Shown here in pieces: positions 1 through 11,775 of a DNA stretch of 64,000 nt (positions are counted from its first letter, which is position 1; every line of letters starts with the position of its first letter). The stretch lies in contig CANTFL010001416.1 of assembly GCA_947650285.1 (NCBI GenBank), forward strand, positions 186,001-250,000. The letters are read 5' to 3'. The notes under the pieces were generated by a model. The model did not search any database and was not told the origin of the DNA. It saw only the letters and a list, made by a program, of their open reading frames with translations. The position numbers and the translations under genes were made by a program. The stretch comes from Hyaloperonospora brassicae (Eukaryota > Oomycota > Peronosporomycetes > Peronosporales > Peronosporaceae).

Positions 1-1437
1 TCCCCTATTTGATAGATTATTCTAATGAAGGTCATCCACATCGCGATACGTCAAATGTTCAGTGAACTTTGTATTGACCGAAATATGGGCGTTTTGATTC
101 TCGATAGATCCCCACTGCACGCTGATCTTCTCGTCGCTATCGCGCACAAAAATCATGTGCGAGTCAATTATCTGGCATAAATGCTCGTCCATGATGGCCT
201 TTTACGTCTCGTACCGCGCAGCAGTGGGCTGCTACACCACATCCGATCGGACACAAACCCTTCAGCAGCAAGTGATTCAACAGCCGCCCCCAAAGAAATT
301 TTGTAAGGCTCCTAAACGACCAAACGTCGCATCAACAGCGTATATCAGAGACGACACATGTCCTGCGCGTCGGTGACAGTCGCCTTCCTCAACGAGCTCA
401 CAAAACACGTTGGCGTACGAGCGCTCGTTTCTTGCAGGATAAATATGATCACAAATGCTAATCTTGCGATTGTCCGGCGCTGCGGCATTGTCATAGATCG
501 AGCACAGCGACTCCGAGCACCTGAGCAGGTCAAAGACACATTTCACATCCACAAAAAATCAGCAGAAAATTAATCAGAGGTCGGATATAAATCGACACAA
601 GTTACTCATTGTGTATGAGTGTCGCCTGCTCATATGGTCGAGTCGCGGTAATTGGTCACCAGAACGATCGTGCGACGTCTATCGACAATCGACCGAGTAG
701 CTTCAAATGGCTGCGACAAAAAGTGACAGCTGCAATGTTGTCGTCCGTGCGCAAACGCCGCTCTGCTTAGCGACAAGACGGTCTCCTGCGGTCTTGCAGG
801 CCATTTAGTCTAGTAAATTGATAAACACGTACAGCACCACAACTAGACAAGTGGCGGGTACGACAATGAACAGAGCAACGCGCAGGTCTCATGATGTGCC
901 TCTTTGCTTCTCGCCGAGGTAGCTCACGCGTTCATACGGCTAAATTGATCTTCGTATCTCAGGCATTATTGACGTTAATCTAGACGCTCTTAAGAATTGA
1001 GTAAATGGTGGTATTATGAGTACTCATAGGGGAGTGTACCGCATAATGAGAGCGTATTTCGTACGCACGGTTGTGTGCTGACACAAAAAAACGAGTCCTA
1101 TATTACGGAGGTGTGTGTACAAAGCAACGACTATTCATATGGCTTTTGTATGTATAAGTGTGCAGTACCTAGTTAGGGAACTTACGTTACCAAAGAAGAT
1201 GCCTCTCTTTCAGAGGGGTCTGTACGTATCAAAGAGTGACTATGTACCTATGAATCTCTAACATTAAATATAAATTGTATAATATTAAAATAAATTAATG
1301 ACGACATGCGCGGTTGTGTATATATAAACCCGATTTGCGTGCATATGGTCATTCTGTATACTGTAAAACCTGTTTTATAATTCACTAAAGGTTTCTTCAT
1401 TACACCACTCTAAAGTAGGTCAATATTGAAGGGAGTC
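1..1437. other. No gene recognised
   Basis: Only short open frames (under 95 codons) overlap here on both strands around positions 155-573. None shows a family motif. The base composition shifts to AT-rich after about 1,130. It probably consists of decayed repeats, but nothing specific can be named. Confidence 0.4.
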
Positions 1438-1950
1438 TTATTTAGGAATATGAATAGGGAAAAGAACAAACAGAAAATTTGAGAAAAAGATAGAGATTGG
1501 ACTTGGGATTAAATTACCAAAAAAATTGGAATAAGATTGAGCGAAGAATTCGTGATTAGACGGCTCCAACACAAAACTCGTGCTTGAATTGTTCATTCTG
1601 CAAAACAATCTTCTTGTAGTGATAAAACCGGCGGGTCTCGTCTCATGCCCCCGCGCTAGTTCGTGGCCCCTGGCGCAGTAAGTCCCTGTGCCATTTAAAA
1701 GGTGGGTAGTCCCGGCTGTGCGCATCCTGCGAGCAATATGCAGAAGCAAACTAATTGCCTCTCTATAAGGTATGTTTTTACCAACAATACGTGTATTCAG
1801 CACCTTACTCACTGTATTCATCAGTGTTTTCAAAGCAACAAGACCGCAATCAAGCCGAAGTGACTTGAATATGATATGGTACGTTCGACGCAAGTTCACG
1901 CTGGTTACCATCTCTCACGTTGCACTTCGCAGTTATGCGCTCCTAAGGAA

Positions 1951-3163
1951 TCACAATTGTAGGGCTGAAGCGTTTGAGAAGTCAAGCTTGTACTCGTCGT
2001 CGTCGTCGATGCCCATGCTACTGCTGCTGTTGTCATCCAGTAAAAATAAGTGGGAGAGCGAGTCGGCGATGTCGCTCCTAAACACAAGTTGCTGAGAATG
2101 GAGGCCGTACTCTTTGTGACGCCAAAGTGCCAAATCAGCATTTCTCCAAGAAAGCAGCTGCGAAAGCGGCGGAGAATTGATGGCTCGCTGATCTTCGACC
2201 ACGCGACCTTGAACCAGCAGACGACCGTTGAAAGCGACAGATGCCGCACACTACTACCTGACGTGTAGGAGTGAGGTCCATGTTCTTTTCAGGGGTCGAT
2301 AAGGTCGGCTGGGTGATCTTTCAAGGGCATAGAGACTCCTTAGTTAAGTCTTCACCTTCTTGCTTACGTGACGTGGTGCGGATTCGGAAACGAGCAAATT
2401 ATTGTTCGGCTCGGGAAGCGGAAACATGTGGCCGACGTATCGAATGAACGAGTCCGTATCCATCCATAATTTGGCGTTGATGATAATTAGGATCGCTTGC
2501 TTCATCAAGATCCTCCATTTCTTGCCCTTGTCTCGAACACATGGCTTCAACTTGGTCCCGTCGCCGCTATAAATAAACACAGCAGTCAATCTAATCTCCT
2601 CAAAGCCGAGAGATATGACGAATACGTCTATAGATCCGCGCTCCGCCAGCGTAGTATCCTTGCCATGGTCAGCAAAGACCGAGGGCTCATCCAGATTAAT
2701 CACGTTTTGCGGCTTGATCTTGTATTCGTGGACAAGCTTGCGCAAATGCAAGATAAAGTTGGCATTGCACGTGGCAAAAACTACAGCACTCCGTTTCGGC
2801 TGGTAAGTTATCTTTCGCAAGACGAGATGTGTCGGCGAAGAAAAAACTCGATCCAACGATTCGAGAGAGGGAGACCGGTCTGCTCTGCTATCGTCCTAAG
2901 AATCTCTGCCGCCATCTTCACGGCACGGTGGCGAGTGACACGGAGGTGCTCGGAATGGACTTCACGAACTTTAGCGATGAGAAGAGAGTCCAGTTGTTCA
3001 CAGGCAACTTCGCGAACGCCCCCGTCAAGACAAAACCTGCTCGGCGACTCCTTGTCAAACGCGCCAGCATTGTCTTGACGGACCCAGTCGCGGATGCAGC
3101 GACAGTCGACGTTGTACTTGACGGGCACATGTCGTAACTATGCCGTTTTCGCCTCCCTTGCAA
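1951..3163 (-). pseudogene. Pogo/Tigger-like DDE transposase remnant
   Basis: Pieces of a pogo-superfamily transposase lie in shifted frames on the minus strand. The 5' part (about 2808-3163) resembles a CENP-B/pogo N-terminal DNA-binding region. The central part (2344-2856, one 170-codon open stretch) resembles the DDE_1 catalytic core: it has INLDEPSVF for the first acidic strand, CVRDKGKKWR, then LWMDTDSFIRYVGHMFP and LLVSESAPRH, where active relatives have an Asp before the AP.H motif. The acidic tail rich in D, S and E (1951-2202) fits the C terminus of such proteins. Frameshifts between the parts and the altered acidic residue argue that it is inactive. I did not find the terminal inverted repeats. 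Family assignment is from motif memory only. Confidence 0.5.
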
Positions 3164-4529
3164 TCTTCACTTTTGATCCGATAGTGTAGCGTTGGCGCCC
3201 CTTTGTTGATCGGGAATGAAAAATCTATGCTGTGTATTACCAGTAGCTATTGCGTAAGCACGCTGGAGCGTTAAGCACTTAGGCATTGTGCTGTTCAAAT
3301 CGGTTCTAAAATTCGATTAATACTGCTCTCAGTTGCTTATAGGTGGGGTACTGTTAGAGGGGGTCAGTTAAAGGGATGGGTTTGTAGCGTAATTTAAGGG
3401 TGCCTGTAGTTATGATTAAGGGGGGATCTGATTGAGGAAGGTGACTTTAATACAGGCTTTACGGTACCCATCAAATAGAATAAATTTATCGCTAACATAT
3501 CGGATATTATGTCCACTAATGTATAATTTTGTTGGTTGACCTATTTTATAAGGAGCATCCAAAAAGCCTGATATAATTATATAGAAAGAATATTAATACC
3601 GAAGTCGGAAAATAACATCTATTCATGCCAATCGATAATGGTTACTTTTGGGTGTTGGATATGATTATGACTGTCTGAAGGCCGCGAAGAAGCGTTTAGT
3701 GTTTGCGGTGAGTTTGCTAGAACATATAAGGCAACTAAAAGTCAAAGATAATAACTAAATTCTTTTATAAAAAAGTTTATATGCCTCGTACTGTATTTTC
3801 CTCTGCTGTATCTCCTTCAATTACTCCCTCCTCCTCCTCCTGCAATTCGTTCAGAATGTCTCGATCATTGATTTCTGATTAATTAATATCATCTACTTTG
3901 ACGACGACATTATATAACCGACCAATGGACAATGAACTGTGGAGCGGTAGCTATTTAGGCTCAATGTCCAGGTCCACTCCAGAGCTCTTTTATTCTCCTA
4001 TTCGTTAGCAGTCTCCCCCTGCCGATGATGTTCAGCACTCCATCCTCTGGAATGGACTATTTGTGCCAGAATTTGCAAGCTTATCGAAGTCAAAATCTAT
4101 TTCGACTATGAATACGCAATATCAGTTTTTATTGAAAAGCTATCCTATTATCATTTATATAGGAAATGTAAAAAAGATTGTCCCATTAATCACAAAAATT
4201 ATAAAAATGCTACATATAATTGAGAATAAAATCCTTCAAATTACTAGAAGGTAGTAAAATGCCCCAGATAATCACGAAAATTAAAAAATGCCTCACGTCC
4301 TTGATCATTTGTGTTTTTTCCATTTTACGGCCTGGACCGACCCCCGCCCTGTTTGGGAAGCTGTGGAATGAGTTCTTCCGCGAAAAAGTTGCGCTTGCAG
4401 CCACCAGTAGCAGGCACAGACGCGAGACATGAGAAAGTCAACGCTTCTTCATATCATTGGTCGCGGCCCTTAACACAGTCAATTGGTGTCAATGTTCTTG
4501 ACATGAATGTTATTGCTCTTGTTATTTTT
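3164..4529. other. No gene recognised (AT-rich)
   Basis: AT-rich sequence with many stops in all frames. The longest open stretches are about 60-70 codons and low in complexity. No motif was recognised. Confidence 0.4.
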
Positions 4530-4832
4530 GTTGCTCGTGTTGATGCTGCTTCTGCTGCTGCTGCTATTATATGCGCTGCGGTTGCTAATGTTGTTATCTA
4601 GTTGATGCTGCAACTGCTGTTTCTGCTGCTGCTGCTGTTGTTGTAGCTGCTGCGGGTGCTGCTGTTATTGTTAATTAGTTTATGCTGCTAGTGCTGTTTT
4701 TTGCTGCTGTTGTTGTAGGTGCTGCGGGCTGCGGCTGCATCTGTTATTGTTTGTTAGTCTAAGCTGCTAATGGTGTTTTTCTGCTGCTGTTGTTGTAGGT
4801 GCTGCGGTGCTGCGGTGCTGCTGTTGTTGTTC
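4530..4832. repeat. CTG/GTT-rich degenerate tandem repeat
   Basis: A run of CTG, GTT and GCT triplets forms at least three imperfect tandem units of about 72-79 nt, starting near 4605, 4682 and 4761. Each unit contains a copy of a ctgctgttgttgtag(g/c)tgctgcgg core followed by a T/A-rich spacer in the first two units. Stops interrupt every frame, so it does not now encode a long polyglutamine, polyleucine or polyalanine tract. It is either a minisatellite or the remains of a glutamine-rich coding segment read on the opposite strand. Confidence 0.6.
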
Positions 4833-5878
4833 TACTTGTGAAATCGAATTTCACTATATGCTTATCAGGTTAGATACTATAAAACGCCTTATCGTATCAA
4901 TAGACGCCAATGAATCTGTTCCTTCTGTTTATCGGTTATTGATGACTTTAATGTTGCAAACTTCTTCGTTTGCAGGCATGTTTCGGGAAGGAAACGTGCG
5001 ATGATTCCTTATGCGTAATCGTCAAAATTTTTGTCAGTTAGTTGAACGACAACGTAATTAGACCATTTTTTGTCCTTATTCACTTGAGTATACTAGGACG
5101 TGGAGCATTTATTTATTTTCCAATTATCTGGGTTTTCATATTTGTGTGATTAAATGGGGCCTTATAACTCCCCCTAATAAATTACAGCTGGTAAGCCAAC
5201 TGCCCCAAAATAATTAATGATCAAACAATGCCCTTAGAAGCATATAAGTCTATAAACTCAGTAATAGAACAATCAAGAAGCTCCCAATAGACTATATAAT
5301 GAAGATCGTCACGAAAAAGTAGGGAGGAAACTAATCTGCCAGAACACTTTTTACCTTAAATTTATACACCATACTCGATTAAAACATGTTTCGCAAAGCA
5401 CTTCCGATCGTGCTCGACGAAATAATTTTTGGTCTGGGTAGAAAGATACCATCTCATGGCTGTAAGCTGTTCAATTTTTTAAGCTTTTATCAATATCTCC
5501 GCGATAGTCACAATCAGAGCCTGTTAAGGTTGATAGCGTAGACTTGCCCTATAGACGCATTAATCATGACGGCATACATTATCACACTGTCGACGTCACT
5601 TTGAGCGGATGGGGATAAACGTTGACGCTGATCAATTTGCATATCATTCATAATGTGGGATGTGTTAAAAAGTAGCGGAGCGTCGAAGTGAAGAACACTT
5701 GTTGGTTGAAGCAGCAAAACCAAAAGTGCCTTATTCTATGAGCGTAACTATCTTCTACCGTTGCTACTCATCTTTCTGAATCACTTCTTCATTCCAACTG
5801 CCCCATCAATATTGGCGTTCCTTTCCAATATAGCGGTTTCTCTGATGTGGACATCCTTTCCACTAATCACAAAAATGG
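4833..5878. other. No gene recognised
   Basis: No open frame longer than about 70 codons and no motif was recognised on either strand. Confidence 0.4.
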
Positions 5879-6007
5879 GGACGTCACTGTCTGGCAGGAC
5901 AGTGCTGGTGAACCCCAAACACCAGGACCCTAAGGTTTAACTTTCACTGCCGGATATCGAACCGGTAACCTCTGGGATATGGCTGTCACACATTTCCACT
6001 CGAGCTA
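5879..6007 (-). repeat. tRNA-like / SINE-like sequence with A and B boxes
   Basis: Read on the minus strand, positions 6007-5996 give TAGCTCGAGTGG, which fits the Pol III A-box pattern TRGCnnAnnnGG. Positions 5963-5952 give GGTTCGATATCC, which is a B box with one extra base. The 33-nt spacing between the boxes is that of a tRNA. The T-arm stem pairs poorly and the flanking acceptor strands do not form a clean seven-base stem, so it is not a normal tRNA gene. Downstream on the minus strand lies an unrelated tail, as in tRNA-derived SINEs. The limits of the element are guessed. Confidence 0.4.
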
Positions 6008-6279
6008 CAGCATGCTTACGAAATTCACGTACTGGTATCCTATCTTACCGTACTACTCGGATCATATTATAGACACGCTTCTCCCTATGCATGTCCATAA
6101 CATACCATTCGCATCACCTAATCTTAACATTATGGCGCATTGTCGATTAAGAGAAGAACCCTCTTGCCTGTTATGAGATCACTTATTTGATGTTTGCAAT
6201 ATTGATAAACCTATTCATTGACACAACTTTAAATTATACTTCATAGCGTTGTCATCATTGAGAACCTTCTTATAAAGAC

Positions 6280-6345
6280 TACCCGGTTGTCTATGCTTTC
6301 ACGTTGTGTCAATGTAGCGGAATTCGAACCGCTCTCCTGATACTT
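6280..6345 (-). repeat. Second tRNA-like B-box sequence
   Basis: On the minus strand, positions 6330-6319 read GGTTCGAATTCC, close to a Pol III B box, inside the stem AGCGGTTCGAATTCCGCT. No convincing A box or cloverleaf was found upstream. It is probably another tRNA-derived repeat fragment. Confidence 0.3.
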
Positions 6346-6418
6346 ATTGAAACAATTATTTTGCTCTTGGATATTATGAATAGCTTAAGCTTATCAGGCA
6401 TATAACATATGATGTGAA

Positions 6419-6642
6419 TGTAGTAAAGCGATGGATTTGTTGTTCAGAAGGTCGGAGATTCGGCACGATGTTTCGATAACCGTCATCCGCTTATAAAGGA
6501 GACAGATCGGTTGCTTTGCAAGATAAAGGGTGTGTGGATAGCTTTGAAGAACTCATCAGGTAGAAGAGAAGACGTGGAATGTGAATACAGAATCCAATTG
6601 TCCACCCACTGCCTACTATTGCTACTCGCATACCATCCAACA
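6419..6642 (+). repeat. 5' LTR of the outer Copia element
   Basis: The 224-bp segment starts TGTAG and ends CCAACA, and is colinear over its full length with 21320-21542 (TGTAGG...AACA). Shared blocks include GGTCGGAGA.TCGGC, GTCATCCG.TTATA, GGTAGCTTTG-like sequence and GTGAATACAGAAT. The two copies differ at perhaps a fifth to a quarter of positions by eye. The five bases before this LTR are GTGAA, and the five after the right-hand copy are GTGTA, a possible decayed target-site duplication. Confidence 0.75.
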
Positions 6643-9600
6643 GGTGATGAACCCAGTGATAGGAGCTACTGAAGCGACTGCGAAGATACCAGACGGTGTC
6701 GCACGAGCTGCACCAGTAATCTGCTTGCCAGCAAGCGTTCCGTACCCGTTTACCACGACCGTAGTCGTCGATGTTCTGCGCGCTCGCGAAACGAGCGAGG
6801 CGACTGACGACAAGATTCTTGCAGTTCTGGACGCCGTGACCGATCGCCTGTCGAAGCTGTAGTCTTCATAGCGCGTTTGCGACAAAGACGAGCGGATGCT
6901 CGGCCGGGTTGAGAGCAAGACGTTCGCCTCAGCGCTTGAGGCGAAAGTGCGCGGCCGACTGATGAAGATCGACACGCTCAGCTCGCCCGAGCAGAAACCA
7001 GCGGTTTAGCAGACCACATTAGAACCATTGACGCTAGCGAGTCGATGTTTGCATCGCTAGCAGCGGCGCGTGGGCATGTGCCGCCTCAGTATCGCGCGCT
7101 AAATCGTCAATTTGAAGGTACTAATAAATTATTACACAAATTCTGTAGCTTAATAAGTTTAAATGACATAAATTCTATAAATTTCATCGAACGACGCTTA
7201 AATTATATTATCTACCGTAACCAACCGATCGATGCATCATATCACGCTGAGCAGCACGCGCATATTGTCGTCTCCCACTCACACGACGCGTGGGCAAGTG
7301 CTGCCTCAGCACAACTCTCCAACTACAGCGGCTAGCCCGCTCACGCCGCGTCAGGATACAGCTGCACCTGCGACGTACGCCGCAGCATGGAAGGAGTACT
7401 ACGAGATGTCGATCGCGAGTTAGCGCAAGCTATCATTATGGAATTTTAGTGCAACCGATCTAAACAAGGGTTTCGGCAGCAGCTTCTACGCCTGTAGACG
7501 TGCCTTCCTGCGCATAATGAACCTCGCAGAGGTGTCTTGCGGCTTCACGTGGACGGATGACGTCAATGATGACCTCCTCGGCCACTTTCAAATCGGCACC
7601 GCATAGGTACTGCTACAAACAGGTGGTTACCAGGTGGGACCAGCAGCTGAATCTCGAGCACGTGATGACCCAGCTGCACGAGTACTTAAGGACGACATTC
7701 ACAATAAGTCATGCAATGAAGTTATTTATATAAAAGTAGGATGCGAAGCAAACATTGGCCGAACAATTCCTGTACATAGTCGCATTCAGCGACGTTCGCG
7801 GTGGTCAGACTCGCTTGTGATCGACAACATCCTTTACCACGCGTCACCGGATATGATGAACTTCATCCGTGCGAAGTACACCTCACGACGGAGGAACTCG
7901 CTCACTGCGCTCAGTCAATTGAGCTCGCAGTCGGACGCGAAGTCGTTGGTTCTCACGTCAAGACGAATCGCTTGAAGATACGGTCTTGTTATCAATGTGG
8001 AAGTCAGGACACGTCGTAGACGAATGCAAGGCGAGGGTAGTGCACGACGACGAAGCGAGCGTCGCGAACGGCGGGAGAAGCGTGGTGTCTGCACTGACCG
8101 ATAAGATGCCCGGAAGTCCATCTAAGCAGCGCAAGGTCAAGAAGAAGAAGAGGTCACGTGTAAAGAGATGTGATGCGAGTGGCATGGAGTGCAGGAGCCG
8201 GATCGAGAGGTAAACTATCATCTTTTTGCTCGCAGCAAACTACGCTGTCGGCATCGAACACGGCGACTGGAAACATGACAGCGAAGCAAGTCGACATCTT
8301 GTGAGCGACGAATCGCTTCTTTTCGAAGGTCTTGAGATCATCAGATCACTATGGCCGACAAAGAGAAGCTGCTATGAATGTCCGTATGCAGCGTGACTAT
8401 TCAGGTCCTCACGCGCGGCGCTGAGTCGACGGTGACACTCGCGAACGCATACCTTGCGCCGCGTCTGGAAAATGAATATCTTCTCCTACGGAAATCTGGA
8501 CAGCAAAGATTGCGTTCTTGTGTCGACGGCAAACAAGCGCGCCAGCTCGACGAAGCGACGGTGCAGTCGCGTTTGACGTCGCGATCAAGAGAAATGTGCG
8601 GTAAGTCGAGAAGACGGCGACGCGAGGGAGGCACAGCGCTGGCGACGCGATCATGGCTGCGCTCGAAGCGCACGCGGTAGAAGTTGATGCAGTGGAGGTG
8701 CAAGAAGGCACGCTTCTACATTTCTACCAGAGACTTGGTCATCTTACGTTCGACACAATCAAGCGCATGACCCGTGACCCCGCATCCGGCGTCCGACTGT
8801 CCAGCAACAAGCGCATTTCATGTTCGTATTGCCTCGAGGGCAACCAGACGCGCAAAGCATAGTCGAAGCGGAAAAGCGGTATCAACCTTATTGTTGAATG
8901 GATCGGCTGCGTCATCTGCTCAGGTCTCATGGAACCGATGACGCAGCAGGATCGACTCAACAACTAATACCTGGTGAACTTTATCGACCCAAGTCGAATC
9001 GCTGCCGCGTATTATTCGTGCGCACGAAGGACGCAACAGCGAAGCATTTTGAGAGCTTCCTTGTCCACTTCGAGGAGCTCATAGCTTCAACATTTACGTG
9101 ATGCTCACAGATGGGAGCGACGATTACGTCAACGTAGGCCTCTTCCTTAATCGCAGAGGCGTCACGCAGAAGACCAGCTAAAAGGGAGCCCATGCTTCGA
9201 ACGGCAAGGCAGAAAGGATGCACAACACGGTTTCGAACCTCGCGTCCAGCATGGTGTTCGCGCGCTCGCTGCCGCTGAAGTACTGAGGCGACGCGGTGCA
9301 ATACGCCGCACACATCTTGATTCGGAGTCCGACGCGGGCGAACGCGAAAAGAGCGTTTCCAATCGAGGTGCTGACCGAAAAAGTGACACATCAGCGCGGC
9401 ATCGTCGTTGCCGGGTCTTCATGCAGCGTGTATCTCAACCCGCGCAAGCAATGACTGCATCAGACGTCGCAGTGTGGCATCATGGACAAAGTCATCGAGA
9501 ATAAGGAGGGATATAAGTACTTCCTCTCGAAATAAATCAAGGTGAAAGTGACGCATCGTATCAAGAACATCGACACGCTGTCCGACGCGCAGAACGCGCA

Positions 9601-10150
9601 GCTTCAGAGGTCGATGGACGTGGAAGATTGAGTTGAGGACATCGGAGAGCCAGCGTTATCCGCAGAGGAAGCGAGTGAAGATACAGATGACAGCGCGGAA
9701 GGAAGCTCTGCAACTCGAAGGATAAGCGTGAATCCGTAGACTCGGTCAGCGCAGGAAACGCGTGGCGCGTCAAAGTGCGTGCAAGAAGCTGGTCGGTACA
9801 AGGAGCCAGCTGGAGGGGAAAAAGTTGTAAGCGCATATTTTTAGCGCGATACGTTGAGCTATGGCGAAGAAACGCGAATCGGCAGCGCGACGGAAGGGAG
9901 AAGGAGATGGAGTTGAAAATCTTTGCGCGTCACAAAAATGAACTTCAGAATTCTTTAAGCGCAGTTCTGGGTCGAATGCTTCTCACACTAAATGAGTCTA
10001 CAAGACTAAAACGGACGAACGTGGCGACCTTGAGCGAAAAAAGGCGCGTCTTGAAGCCTGCGGCATGGAGCAGTCGCTTACAGCCGACTACACGCTCACC
10101 TTCGCCACTGTATTCAAAGTGATTATGGATCTTGCCACTACGTGGGTTGT
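6643..10150 (+). mobile_element. Ty1/Copia gag-pol, first copy, 3'-truncated and decayed
   Basis: In order, with many stops and frameshifts: a gag region (6643-7975, including DSLVIDNILYHASPDMMNF); a CCHC knuckle with a frameshift inside it (CYQCG at about 7988); the protease active site at about 8265, reading DSEAS instead of the expected DSGAS; a GAG-pre-integrase / zinc-binding region (8718-8862, FYQRLGHLTFD and CSYCLEG); integrase pieces to about 9500; and a last recognisable reverse-transcriptase piece, DYTLTFATVFKVIMD, near 10090. Homology then stops, so the rest of the RT and the RNase H are missing. The order protease-integrase-RT is diagnostic for Copia. It is non-functional. Confidence 0.75.
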
Positions 10151-10449
10151 GCCTGTTGGACGTTAAATTGTTATATTGGACACTTTTTTCCGATCCGACG
10201 CCCCAGCTTCCAGACTCGGTAGTCATGCTAAGTATTTTTTGTGAATACACGAAGTTCTAGAAGCTTCTTAGTCGTTAAGCGCAGGATAGAGAAAGATCTC
10301 ATTTCTAGATTGATAAAGCCAATGATGAGATTCCCGGGGGGAGAGAAACGCGTCTGGCGCGCGTTTACCATACAGAATACATTAATTATAATTTCTTCAT
10401 TTCCTACAAGTTGTAAGCCCAATGACAGAAGCTTAAAGCGACCGGCACG
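10151..10449 (+). repeat. Possible diverged Copia LTR at the junction of two copies
   Basis: This segment separates the truncated first copy from the gag of the second copy. Positions about 10368-10405 (CATACAGAATACATTAATT and CTTCATTTCCTACA) resemble the 3' end of the outer LTRs (ATACAGAATACAATTGCCC, CACTGCCTCCTAC). The bases TTGTAAGCCCAA at 10411-10422 resemble TTATAAGCCCAA just downstream of the inner element's 5' LTR (about 11790). I infer a partial 5' LTR of the second copy. Confidence 0.35.
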
Positions 10450-11565
10450 ACACGAAGTGGTGTCGCGCGAGCTGCCTTATAACATAGCTCGCTCGCGCGT
10501 GTGCCCTCGTCTATAACATTCCATCAGCCGTCGAAAAGTTTTCCTCTTGCGAGAGTGAGACGCGTGGCGACAAGATCCTCGCAGCACCCGATGGCGAGAT
10601 GGAACGCCTGGTGGTACCTGATTCGTTGCAGCGAGTTCGCGACGAAGAAACCGAATGTTGGGAGCAGTCGAGAGTGGCATGTTCGCTACGAAGCTCGGCG
10701 CAAATACGCGCGGTATACTGGTGACGATCGAAGCGATTGGGTCGCCGAAAGAAAATCCCGCGGCACCGCTCGCGGTCCAGCGCACGCCAGACCTCGATGT
10801 GTCCTGCTTTGCTTCGCTCGAGCCGCTCGGTGCGCGCCTTCCGCCAAAGCCTTACACGCCAAATGCACGCAGCGCCTCCAACGCAGGAGGCTGCTTCGCC
10901 GCAGACGTACGAACGTACAGGGATCATCAATTAAGGAATGCCGACCTCTGACCAGCGCAAGATTTACATCAGGAAGCTTGACGGTACCGAGCATTACAAG
11001 GGTGTCGAAAGCGAAGTCTTCATCTGAAGACGCACCTTCATGCGCGCTTTAAGCCTAGAATAGTCATCGTGCGGCTTTGCGTGGACCTAGGGTATCAAGG
11101 TGGACCTCCTCGGCCACTTTCTGGCGGTCACCGCCGGGCGGGCGGTATTGCCGCAAGCAGGTGGGCACCTAATGGGTCCAGATGCCGCGTCTCGAGTACA
11201 TCTTGAAGCAGCTGCATCTTTCCATAATGAATATCATCACGACGAGTCAGACCATGAAGTTGTTAATGCAAAAGAATGAATCGCAACGCACCTGAGCGAA
11301 TCACTCTATCTACATGGTCTTTATTAGCGACACGCGCGGCGGCGTCGCTTTACTCATGCTCGACAACACCGTGTTCCACGCGTCGCCGGAACTCATGAAC
11401 GTCGTGCGCGCAAAGTATGAGCCGACGAGGACCAATAATTTTGCATCACGGGGAGGTGCTGGCGGACTTTGCGCAGTCTATCGAGCTCAGCACCGGCATG
11501 GTGGGTCGCGAGGTCGTCGCGGATAACGTCGAGAAAAGCGGCGAGATTCCCGGGTTTGCTTGATT
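10450..11565 (+). mobile_element. Second Copia copy, gag part
   Basis: Gag-like fragments in several frames match the order of the first copy. VDLLGHF (about 11098) corresponds to DDLLGHF at 7570, and MLDNTVFHASPELMNVVRAK corresponds to IDNILYHASPDMMNFIRAK at 7.83 kb. FAQSIELS is followed by the VGREVV segment at about 11490. The gag breaks off immediately before its zinc knuckle, where the inner element begins, and the knuckle reappears at about 17.56 kb. Frameshifts and stops make it non-coding. Confidence 0.65.
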
Positions 11566-11775
11566 TAGGAAGGAAGGAGTTTTGTATGCACGGCGTTGTT
11601 GCATATCGAGCGACAGAAGTAGATGACAGACAAAGAGTTGATGTGATGCGAAGAGGCGCCTGAGATCTTTGCGTATGAGTTGTAGTGCAAGCGCAGATTC
11701 ATACAAGAATGAAGGTTTAATACACAGTCTGAAAAAACATATCATCCGCGCACCTATCTCCTAAAGCCTACGGAT
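11566..11775 (+). repeat. 5' LTR of the inner Copia element
   Basis: Approximate limits. It is colinear with about 17335-17550, with shared blocks GTATGCAC.GCGT.GTTGCATATC, ATGACAGACAA, ATCTTTGCGTA.GAG.TGTAGTGC, CACAGTCTG.AAAAA and CATCCGCGCACCT. The copies are clearly diverged. The family differs from that of the outer LTRs. Confidence 0.65.

Noticed and set aside
1438..1911. 157-codon minus-strand frame
   Set aside because: No recognisable domain and AT-driven composition at its C terminus; treated as repeat-derived noise.
5952..6007. Functional tRNA gene
   Set aside because: The T-arm stem does not pair properly and no acceptor stem forms, so only a tRNA-like repeat is reported.
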